Source: JARRNO01 sp037384885 (GTDB lineage: Bacteria; Acidobacteriota; UBA4820; DSQY01). From it: a stretch of 11,657 bases of DNA. Where the stretch lies: assembly GCA_037384885.1 (NCBI GenBank), contig JARRNO010000051.1, forward strand, positions 1 through 11,657, written 5' to 3'. The first letter of the stretch is position 1, and every line of letters starts with the position of its first letter. The position numbers and the translations under genes were made by a program. This document shows positions 1 to 5,970 of this stretch, in pieces. The notes beneath the pieces are model-generated. The model saw only the letters and a program-made list of their open reading frames with translations, was not told the DNA's origin and did no database searches.

Positions 1-222
1 GAAAAGGGGAGAAGGGAGAGGCCGAAGGAAACACGCCGGCAGTCCGATGCGGGCTTTGTCCTTTGCGTTGGGGTCTATCGGCCCGACGGACGCGGGAGGA
101 CGGTGGACGGCAGCAAACGATTTGAATGATGCCCGCTGTGGGAAATCGCGGCTGGAAGCCGCTCCCACAGCGTGGATATGGCGGGCTTCGGCCTTTGGCA
201 AGTGAGAGCCGCTGCGCCGGTC
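1..222. other. Non-coding stretch at the left window edge
   Basis: No convincing gene is seen on either strand. It opens with a purine-rich tract (1-22). A similar tract is found on the opposite strand at about 9302-9326, inside the 3' end of the small membrane protein gene. Apart from the REP-like palindrome at 134-172 and its extension to about 216, nothing else is recognised. Confidence 0.5.
134..216. repeat. REP-like palindromic repeat, copy A (best preserved)
   Basis: A nested palindrome: outer arms CGCTGTGGGA (134-143) and TCCCACAGCG (163-172) match perfectly, and inside them GCGGCT (148-153) and AGCCGC (157-162) form a second perfect stem with a 3-nt loop. The sequence resembles the GGAGCGGCTTCC-type REP elements scattered between genes in many bacteria. 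Similarity to other places in the window starts at TTTGAATGA (121-129, shared with 8741-8749) and runs on to about 216 (shared with 9093-9168). It lies just downstream of the regulator stop codon, so its transcript hairpin could also protect or end that mRNA, although there is no T-run typical of an intrinsic terminator. Confidence 0.75.
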
Positions 223-1661
223 CTAGTGCTCTAGGCCCAAGGTCTTGAGCTTTCGCCAGAGCGTGGACCGGTGTACACCCAGCTCCCTGGCGGCGCGCGC
301 CCGGTTGCCGCCGCTACGACGCAGGGCGTCAAGAATCAAGTCCTTCTCGCTGGCCTTGGACAGGGCCGGCTGGACGTCGGCCGAACAAACGGCAAGGACC
401 TCGTCGGGAAGGTGCTCCCTCCGGATTTCTTCATCCTGGCACATGACGAAGGCGTGCTCGATGATGTTTTCCAGTTCCCTCACGTTGCCGGGGAATGGGT
501 ATTTCCTGAGGAGAGCGATCACGTCGGGGGAAACCTTGTCGATCGGCTTTCGGAACTTCCGGCTCAGCTTTCGCATGAAATGTTCCAGAAGAAGAGGCAG
601 GTCCTCCACGCGATCCCGAAGAGGCGGCAGGTCGATGGTCACCACATTGATGCGATAGAGAAGGTCTTCCCTGAACCGCTTTTCCTGGATAGCCGCCTTG
701 AGATCGGCATTCGTTGCGGCAATGATCCGGGCGTCCGTATGCAGAGGTTTTAGGGCCCCGAGTGGTTGATACTCGCCGTCGTTCAGCACCCGCAGGAGCT
801 TCACCTGCAGGGAAACGTCCATTTCGCTGATTTCGTCCAGCAGCAGAGTACCCCCGTTGGCGAGATAAAACCGGCCCGGCTTGTCTTTTTTGGCGTCCGT
901 GAAGGCGCCTTTCACATAGCCGAACAGCTCCGATTCCAGGAGAGTGGCCGGGAGCGCCGCGCAGTTGATCCTGATGTACGGTCCGTACCGCCTTGGACTC
1001 AGGTTATGGATCATGAGCGCGAAGAGCTCCTTGCCTGAGCCGCTCGGTCCCTGAATGAGAACGTTGCACTCGGAATCCGCAATGCTCGGAAGCTTCTGCA
1101 TGATTTGCCGCNNNNNNNNNNNNNNNNNNNNNNNNNNNNNNNNNNNNNNNNNNNNATTCCTTCCAGTGACCTCGCCTCCTGAAGAGCGTGCCGCAGCTGC
1201 TCCACCTCGCTCTGGTCCCGGAAGAATTCCACCGCCCCGATGATTCCCCCTTCGTCGTTCCTCAAGATGGTCGTCGTCACGGCGATGGGGACCTCCTGGC
1301 CGTTCTGCGTGATGATGGTCACGCGGGCATTCTCCACCGGGTCGTTGCTGTCCAGAGTCTCCCTCAGCGCACATCGCTTGTGGCACACTTCGGTACGGAA
1401 GATCTCGAAGCAGTGTTTTCCTACGGCTTCGCCGGCTGAGAATCCTGTGATCCGCTCGGCCGAGCTGTTGAAAGAAGTGATGATGCACTCCTTGTCCACG
1501 GTGAAGACACCGTCGCTGATGCTGTTGAAAATAATTTGCGTGAGCTTTTCGTCCACCCTCTCCCTCGCTTGCCAATAGCACCGCCTCCTCAAAGAGGCCG
1601 CGGGGGATGCATTGCTGGATTCCGGGACCCGTGCCGGCGCCCGTCCTGATCCGGTGCTCAT
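223..1661 (-). CDS. PAS-AAA+-Fis sigma-54-dependent transcriptional activator (interrupted by an assembly gap)
   Basis: An enhancer-binding protein that remodels sigma-54 RNA polymerase. The N-terminal part (1661 to about 1156) is a PAS sensor domain with cysteines at about residues 84, 93 and 97. After 44 Ns (1112-1155) comes a complete AAA+ domain with Walker A GPSGSGKE, the loop GAFTDA (normally GAFTGA), Walker B GGTLLLDEI and the R-finger region. A Fis-type helix-turn-helix ends the protein (NRARAARELGVHRSTLWRKL). The two halves lie in different frames, but a true gap of 45 nt (or any multiple of 3) would restore one frame and give about 479 residues, so the break is most likely a gap-size artefact. 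The ATG at 1661 overlaps the upstream stop as ATGA. A GTG at 1556, six bases after a GAGG, sits right before the PAS domain and is an alternative start. The protein probably controls its own operon and the divergent redox operon. Confidence 0.9.
1112..1155. other. Assembly gap (44 Ns)
   Basis: The gap falls in the linker between the PAS domain and the AAA+ domain of the sigma-54 activator, about 14-15 codons. Its length shifts the reading frame; a real length divisible by 3 would make the gene continuous. Confidence 0.98.
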
Positions 1662-2254
1662 TGATAATCTAACCTCTCATGGGCTGGATGTGCCACCACC
1701 GTGCAGGCATTTTCCCGTATCCTCCGCCCCGCATCCAAAGGAAGCCATCGGACGTCGTCCATCTGGAGCTGCTCCGAGAGGAATGCGGCGGGGGCGTTCA
1801 GATAGACCTCGTCGGGACGCGCCGGCCCGACAAGCGCCGCCGGGCAGGCGAGAGCGGCGGCGAATTCTGTCAAAGGCCTGCCTGCGAACTCGGCCTCGCG
1901 ATCCGGGTAGGGCAGGAAGAGGACCTGGAACTCACGATTGCAGATACACCGGTGAAGCTCTTTCCACCCGTTGTCCTCGCACAGGCGGAATCCCACGTTC
2001 AGGTAATCCCCCAGCATCTCGTCATAGTACAAACGCAGCTTTTTTTCACCTTCAATCATCTTCCGGCGTCTTTGCTCATCCTGAAGGCGATCTGCCATGA
2101 ACCCGTCTTTATCCCACGGATCGCACAGAAAATGGAAGATGTTGAGCTGGAGGTTTCTGCCCCGGGCAAGCTCCAGGGCCCGCCTGAACGCCCACTCCCC
2201 TTGCTCCGAATAGTGCGCGCAAAACCCTACGGCATGAATCGAAGTCACTGTCAT
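1658..2254 (-). CDS. UspA-like (universal stress protein fold) cytoplasmic protein
   Basis: 198 residues. The start is set by ATG at 2254 with GGAGGAG six bases upstream. It overlaps the stop of the preceding gene as ATGA, and its own stop overlaps the next possible start as ATGA, so the operon is translationally coupled. The N-terminus (residues 4-42) reads like the first beta-alpha-beta unit of UspA proteins: a hydrophobic strand, then a helix (EWAFRRALELARGRNL), then a second strand (LQLNIFHF). Residues 107-143 fit the later strand-turn-strand part. The glycine-rich G-x2-G-x9-G-S/T ATP loop of ATP-binding Usps is not visible, so nucleotide binding is doubtful. Residues about 145-198 extend beyond the usual domain and are unrecognised. 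Family assignment is from fold-like pattern only. Its place between a NifX-DUF1847 protein and a sigma-54 activator suggests a signalling or stress role. Confidence 0.65.
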   Translation of the reverse strand: MTVTSIHAVGFCAHYSEQGEWAFRRALELARGRNLQLNIFHFLCDPWDKDGFMADRLQDEQRRRKMIEGEKKLRLYYDEMLGDYLNVGFRLCEDNGWKELHRCICNREFQVLFLPYPDREAEFAGRPLTEFAAALACPAALVGPARPDEVYLNAPAAFLSEQLQMDDVRWLPLDAGRRIRENACTVVAHPAHERLDYQ

Positions 2255-3312
2255 GATCTCTCCTCCGGACCCCGTCTTTCGAGGGGTCCGCTCAACGTAT
2301 CGGAGGCTTCCCTCCTGTTCGTGATACTCAGGCTCGCTCCGGTGGGCTGCCGAAAGAACGGAGACAGGCTCTCCCGGAGGTAGTACTCGGAGTAGAGGGC
2401 CCCGATGGGGTTGTTGGCCAGGCTTTTGTCCTTGACGAAGAGAGTCGTGACCGGAGCTTCGCTGAGGCCGGAAAAGATCATATCCGCGCCAACGCAAAGG
2501 CCCACCGCAACGTTAATGTCAGACCCCGCCCGGTTCAACAGCCATGCCTGGCCCATGGGGTTGCAGGCAACCAGGCGTTCTCCATCGGCGGCGACCGACG
2601 GCTCAAGGAGTGAACCGCCGATCTTGCAGCACACGGGAACCACTTCGAAAAATCGTCTGAGAATACCCGCCAGGATCCCCGCCGGCTCTTCGAGATCCAC
2701 GCAATAGGCGAGACCCACGGTTTTGTACTGCATTTCGATAAAAAAATAGACGAGCTCGGCAAGCCTGCACAACCGGCGTTCTCTTTCCAGGCTGACATCC
2801 GCCGCCGCCTCCAGCACCCTCCGGATTTCTCCCGTCCCCGTTTCAAAGGCGGGGACCGGCTCCTCCAGGCAGTTCTCCCCCGAGAGGCAAACACGGTCGA
2901 CGCAGCGGATGCAATCCACCGCGCGCAGGCTTCCAGGTTCTTTCCGCTTTTTGGTGGGTGATGGAGACGTGTGATTCTTAATGCCGCTCTCGCTCAACCC
3001 GTATCCGGACCGGAGCACGCCCCGTTCCAGGGCGGGATAGAGTTCCTGCACAGAGCACGCTACGTTGTCCACCACATCCACCGCCTCCGCGTCGAGAGCT
3101 TCACGGGCATCTTCATTGAGACCGCCGCAGACCAAGGTATCGATCCGGTGGCGTTTGAGCATTCCCATAAGATCCATCAGAGTGCCGACAGGGATGCTCA
3201 GCCGCGTCTTTCCCGTCACCCGCCCGCCCACGACAGAAACGACAAGCAGGGAATCGGCCGCCGTACAGCGCGGCGCCACTCGTTCTCCCAAAAGTGGGAT
3301 TCCGCATCGCAT
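2251..3312 (-). CDS. NifX-like + DUF1847 fusion, putative metal-binding protein
   Basis: 353 residues, first gene of the minus-strand operon. The ATG at 3312 has GGGAGGG at 3324-3318. The frame is open further upstream, but no better ribosome site is seen there. Residues 1-105 resemble the dinitrogenase iron-molybdenum cofactor-binding (NifX/NifB C-terminal) domain, with the strand-rich start, VGTLMDLMGMLKRHRIDTLVCGG and a following acidic helix. A basic, serine-rich linker (about 106-131) leads to a DUF1847-like domain with a Cys cluster C134-x2-C137-x4-C142-x5-C148. More cysteines follow at 204, 228, 229, 250 and 273, within conserved-looking stretches (TVGLAYCVDL, ACNPMGQAWLLN, GLCVGADMIF). 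DUF1847 has no known function; its cysteines suggest metal or Fe-S binding. No signal peptide is seen, so the protein should be cytoplasmic. It is the likely first gene transcribed from the sigma-54 promoter at 3351-3336. Confidence 0.8.
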   Translation of the reverse strand: MRCGIPLLGERVAPRCTAADSLLVVSVVGGRVTGKTRLSIPVGTLMDLMGMLKRHRIDTLVCGGLNEDAREALDAEAVDVVDNVACSVQELYPALERGVLRSGYGLSESGIKNHTSPSPTKKRKEPGSLRAVDCIRCVDRVCLSGENCLEEPVPAFETGTGEIRRVLEAAADVSLERERRLCRLAELVYFFIEMQYKTVGLAYCVDLEEPAGILAGILRRFFEVVPVCCKIGGSLLEPSVAADGERLVACNPMGQAWLLNRAGSDINVAVGLCVGADMIFSGLSEAPVTTLFVKDKSLANNPIGALYSEYYLRESLSPFFRQPTGASLSITNRREASDTLSGPLERRGPEERS

Positions 3313-3335
3313 GGTTTCCCTCCCACTCCGAAACA

Positions 3336-3351
3336 AGCAAAGGCCGTGCCG
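3336..3351 (-). promoter_or_regulatory. Sigma-54 (-24/-12) promoter for the minus-strand operon
   Basis: Read on the minus strand the site is CGGCACGGCCTTTGCT, matching the consensus TGGCACGN4TTGCA at all but the two end bases, with GG and GC correctly 10 nt apart. The predicted start of transcription is near 3325, leaving a leader of about 13 nt that begins at the GGGAGGG ribosome site of the NifX-DUF1847 gene. The same operon encodes a sigma-54 activator, which fits autoregulation. Confidence 0.7.
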
Positions 3352-3397
3352 CAAGACGCGGCCGGCGGCCGTCGCGCTGTGCCTGAGCACGGCCTTT
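3339..3397. repeat. 11-bp perfect inverted repeat overlapping the minus-strand promoter
   Basis: AAAGGCCGTGC (3339-3349) is the exact reverse complement of GCACGGCCTTT (3387-3397), with a 37-bp spacer. The left arm is the core of the minus-strand sigma-54 promoter. The right arm lacks the GC doublet needed for a promoter facing the other way. It could be an operator or a decayed duplicate. Confidence 0.5.
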
Positions 3398-3538
3398 TCC
3401 CGGGAAGGCGGCTCTAACCGGAACACGGATGGGCTTTCATTTCATTGAAGGCCCCAGGCCTTTCGCCGCCTAGCGCGGGCAGGTACCCGGAAACAGTCCC
3501 TGTAGATTTTCTTTCCGGTCCCCCTTTCGAGAAAAGGA

Positions 3539-3586
3539 CGTCGCATGCAACGCGGAACGCAACCAACCGTTGCAACGCATGCGACG
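3539..3586. promoter_or_regulatory. Paired palindromic site, candidate enhancer (UAS) for the sigma-54 activator
   Basis: CGTCGCATGC (3539-3548) and its exact reverse complement GCATGCGACG (3577-3586) form a 10-bp inverted repeat. Each half is itself close to a palindrome centred on GCATGC (centres 3545.5 and 3579.5, 34 bp apart). TGCAACGC also occurs twice (3546-3553 and 3571-3578). The site lies about 180-215 bp upstream of the plus-strand start of transcription and about 220-255 bp upstream of the minus-strand one, a usual distance for sigma-54 enhancers. That the locally encoded activator binds here is an inference. Confidence 0.55.
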
Positions 3587-3640
3587 CTGGAGTACACGTG
3601 CGGAGCAGGCCTCAAGGCACACAACTTTCGATCGCACGCC

Positions 3641-3687
3641 GCGGCTGAAAACATCACGACACCTGGTTCGGCCACCTATTCAGCCGC
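3641..3687. repeat. 9-bp perfect inverted repeat in the control region
   Basis: GCGGCTGAA (3641-3649) and TTCAGCCGC (3679-3687) are exact reverse complements with a 29-bp spacer. The centre is about 97 bp upstream of the predicted plus-strand start of transcription. It shares no motif with the GTCGCATGC pair, so it may be a second regulator's site, a DNA-bending site or chance. Confidence 0.35.
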
Positions 3688-3734
3688 TTTTGTACGGTCG
3701 AATTCTTCCGCTTCCCTCAAAGAATAGAAGGGAC

Positions 3735-3750
3735 AGGTACGACTTTTGCA
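3735..3750 (+). promoter_or_regulatory. Sigma-54 (-24/-12) promoter for the redox-complex operon
   Basis: AGGTACGACTTTTGCA matches TGGCACGN4TTGCA at all but two positions (A for T at the first base, T for C at the fourth), with GG at 3736-3737 and GC at 3748-3749. The predicted start of transcription is near 3761, 38 bases before the ATG at 3799. No competing sigma-70 site of similar quality was seen. Confidence 0.75.
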
Positions 3751-3763
3751 GCAGTTTTCACCG

Positions 3764-3780
3764 GGACGCAACGAGCGTCC
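3764..3780 (+). promoter_or_regulatory. Leader hairpin ahead of the first redox gene
   Basis: GGACGC (3764-3769) and GCGTCC (3775-3780) form a perfect 6-bp stem with a 5-nt loop. It would sit at the very 5' end of the mRNA (start near 3761) and just before the GGAGGGG ribosome site (3787-3793). A role in mRNA stability is plausible. Confidence 0.45.
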
Positions 3781-3798
3781 GTTTGCGGAGGGGACCCC

Positions 3799-5235
3799 AT
3801 GGCGATCAATATCGACACCCAGGCGATGGATCAGGCCGAAGAAAAACCGTCGTACATGTTTCACGTGGACCGTCCGGTTGCCGCGGACAGGAGCGAGCGC
3901 TTTCTGCAGGCATTTGCGGCCATTCTGCAATACACCGACTATCAGGCGCTCTTAGAGAGTTACGCGTCGTCGAGCACCAAGTGCAGCCGCTGCGTCGTGA
4001 CGTGTCCCATCTACCAGGTGACGCGCGACCGGCGGGACATCCCCTGTTACCGCAGCGGACTGCTGCTGGACACCTACCGGCGCTACTTCAGCATCCAGAG
4101 CTGGGTGACGTCACGTTTTCACAGCTCCTTCGAAGTCACAAACGACGTGGTCGATGAAATGGCGGAGCTTTTCTGGCGCTGCACGGCCTGCCGCCGCTGC
4201 ACGCTGGAGTGCCCGATGGGAATCGACCACGGACTCATCGCCCGGCTGGGGCGCTACGCCCTTTCGCTCGCCGGCATCGCCCCCAAGGCCCTCCAGGTCA
4301 GCGTACGGGAGCAGCTCGAAGGTGAAACCCGGAATACCTCCAAACTGCCCAAGGCCGCCCTGTTGGACACCCTGGGGTTTCTTGCGGAGGAGCTGGAAGA
4401 CCTCCTCGGCATCCACGTGGAGTTTCCAGTGGACCGGAAGGACAGGGACTTCGTCTTTTTCTGCGCCGTCAGCGACTACATCATGGAGCCGGATACTCTC
4501 CTGGGCAACGCCGCCGTCCTGTACGCCGCGGGCGACTGGGACCGCTGGACGATCGGCAGCCGCAACTACGACGGGATCAACTACGGTCTCTTTTACAGCG
4601 ACTGGCACTTGGAACGGATCATCCGGCAGCTCGTCTCCGAAGTCACCCGCCTGCAAGGCGGTTCGATCCTCCTCGGCGAGTGCGGACACGCCTCCCGATC
4701 CGCGAAGGAGTTCGTTCCCGTTTTCTCGGGGCGGGAAACCTACCCCGTCGTGAATTTCATGGAGTACACGCTCAGGCGCCTCCAGGAAGGCAGGATCCGG
4801 CTGGATCCCGACGTCATCACCGAACGTGTGACCTACCACGATCCATGCAACCTGGCGCGCTCGGGCTGGCTTGTGGAGCAGCCCAGGGAGCTACTGAAAT
4901 CCTTCGTCGGAAACTTCGTGGAAATGACGCCGAACGGCAGAGAAAATTACTGCTGCGGGGGCGGCGGGGGCCTCGTCTCTATCGACGAAACCCATGACTT
5001 CCGCATGGCCGTCGCCGGAAAGGTCAAAGCGGACCAGATACTCGCCACACAAGCGGACATCGTCATCGCGCCGTGCGCCAACTGCAAAAAGCAGCTCAAG
5101 GAGCTGGTGCAGTACCACAAGATTCCCTGCCGGGTCATGGGTATGCATGACCTCATTCTCCAGGCGATCGAGATTGAAGGATCGCTTTCGGCCAAACAAC
5201 GCCGGGAGCGCGGGATGGGACCGCTGGCCCAGTGA
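3799..5235 (+). CDS. HmcF/DsrK/HdrD-like CCG-domain iron-sulfur protein
   Basis: 478 residues, cytoplasmic, with no signal peptide or membrane segment. The start is ATG 3799 with GGAGGGG at 3787-3793. The N-terminal ferredoxin-like part has C62-x2-C65-x3-C69-P and C128-x2-C131-x2-C134-x3-C138-P. The first motif lacks the expected leading cysteine (Ser at 59). The C-terminal CCG domain carries C350, C385-C386-G and C426-x2-C429, the ligand set for the noncubane [4Fe-4S] cluster of heterodisulfide reductase. An earlier half-domain keeps only C222 and GECGHA (C295), as is usual for DsrK/HmcF-type proteins rather than true HdrD. In Hmc, Tmc and DsrMKJOP complexes this subunit exchanges electrons with a cytoplasmic thiol/disulfide partner. 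Here it is the first gene of a four-gene operon and is followed by a cytochrome b subunit. Which of the HmcF, TmcB or DsrK subfamilies it belongs to cannot be decided by eye. Confidence 0.93.
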   Translation: MAINIDTQAMDQAEEKPSYMFHVDRPVAADRSERFLQAFAAILQYTDYQALLESYASSSTKCSRCVVTCPIYQVTRDRRDIPCYRSGLLLDTYRRYFSIQSWVTSRFHSSFEVTNDVVDEMAELFWRCTACRRCTLECPMGIDHGLIARLGRYALSLAGIAPKALQVSVREQLEGETRNTSKLPKAALLDTLGFLAEELEDLLGIHVEFPVDRKDRDFVFFCAVSDYIMEPDTLLGNAAVLYAAGDWDRWTIGSRNYDGINYGLFYSDWHLERIIRQLVSEVTRLQGGSILLGECGHASRSAKEFVPVFSGRETYPVVNFMEYTLRRLQEGRIRLDPDVITERVTYHDPCNLARSGWLVEQPRELLKSFVGNFVEMTPNGRENYCCGGGGGLVSIDETHDFRMAVAGKVKADQILATQADIVIAPCANCKKQLKELVQYHKIPCRVMGMHDLILQAIEIEGSLSAKQRRERGMGPLAQ

Positions 5236-5244
5236 TCTGATCAC
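5232..5244. repeat. Short palindrome across the stop of the CCG-protein gene
   Basis: GTGATC (5232-5237) and GATCAC (5239-5244) flank a single T and include the stop codon TGA (5233-5235). The palindrome lies in the 39-base gap before the cytochrome b gene. It could be chance; with no extension or T-run it is not a terminator. Confidence 0.25.
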
Positions 5245-5274
5245 GGTCCCGGCCCGGGAAAGGAGCGACACCCG

Positions 5275-5970
5275 ATGGAAGACATGCTTTCATTTGCAAA
5301 GGGCCCTCTCTTCGCCCTCACCTTTCTTTTCATGGCGCTGGGGCTGGCGCGGCATGTCCTCCTCCAGGTCCGCATGCTGGCCACAAAGGGCCGGACGCTT
5401 CGAAGAGTGCATTGGCGAAGAGTCTTTGCAGACAGCCTGAGCTGGGCCTTTCCATACGGCCACCTGGCCCGGGGAACGCTGATGCTCACCCTGGTGTCGA
5501 TTATTTTCCACGCCGGCGCCATCATCGTGCCCCTTTTCCTGGGCGGTCACATCGTACTCTGGGAGGGATTTCTCGGGCTAGAACTGCCCTCCATCGGCCA
5601 GAATGCCGCCGACGGCCTGACGCTATCCACGATCCTGTGCCTGTTCATTCTGCTCTTCTACCGGATTGTGGTGCCGCGCTCTCGCGAGCTGAGCCGCCCC
5701 GCGGATTACAGCCTGCTTGTGCTGACCCTTCTTCCATTCGCCACCGGCTTCCTGGCTTCGCATCCGGCCTGGAGCCCGGTTCCATGGAACACCATGATGC
5801 TTCTTCATATCCTGAGCGCTGAAGCCCTCTTTGTTGCCATTCCCTTCAGCAAGCTGGCGCACATGGTGCTCTTTCCCTTCGACCGCCTTTCCCAGGTGCA
5901 CTGGCAGCTTAAGCCCGGCGCCGGGGACAGGATCGCGGCCGCACTATACGGCGATGAGGCGCAGGTCTGA
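5275..5970 (+). CDS. NarI/HmcE/DsrM-like cytochrome b membrane subunit
   Basis: 231 residues, with AGGAG at 5261-5265 before ATG 5275. Five membrane segments are visible at roughly residues 9-31, 66-90, 115-134, 145-162 and 172-200. Histidines inside or beside them are H63, H79, H178 and H196. The H178/H196 spacing of 18 equals that of the heme-b ligands in the last helix of NarI (H187/H205), which supports heme b binding. In Hmc/Dsr/Tmc complexes this subunit connects the quinone pool to the cytoplasmic CCG protein, encoded just upstream. The stop codon overlaps the next start as TGATG, so the two are translationally coupled. It is about the usual length for the family. Confidence 0.9.
   Translation: MEDMLSFAKGPLFALTFLFMALGLARHVLLQVRMLATKGRTLRRVHWRRVFADSLSWAFPYGHLARGTLMLTLVSIIFHAGAIIVPLFLGGHIVLWEGFLGLELPSIGQNAADGLTLSTILCLFILLFYRIVVPRSRELSRPADYSLLVLTLLPFATGFLASHPAWSPVPWNTMMLLHILSAEALFVAIPFSKLAHMVLFPFDRLSQVHWQLKPGAGDRIAAALYGDEAQV

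Noticed and set aside
3313..3426. Extension of the NifX-DUF1847 gene upstream to 3426
   Set aside because: The frame is open, but the translated stretch is basic and not domain-like, it would overlap the sigma-54 promoter and start of transcription, and the ATG at 3312 has a strong ribosome site.
3430..3453. Imperfect stem GGGCTTTCA/TTGAAGGCCC considered as a terminator
   Set aside because: No gene on the plus strand ends before it, one arm position is mismatched, and there is no T-run; it may be a minor operator or chance.
3615..3631. A second sigma-54-like sequence starting AGGCAC on the plus strand
   Set aside because: The -12 element reads TC instead of the required GC, so the -24 match alone is not enough; the site at 3735-3750 is better and correctly placed.
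4111..4839. Long minus-strand open frame opposite the CCG protein gene
   Set aside because: It is a shadow of a gene with clear cysteine motifs on the plus strand; high GC makes such frames common.
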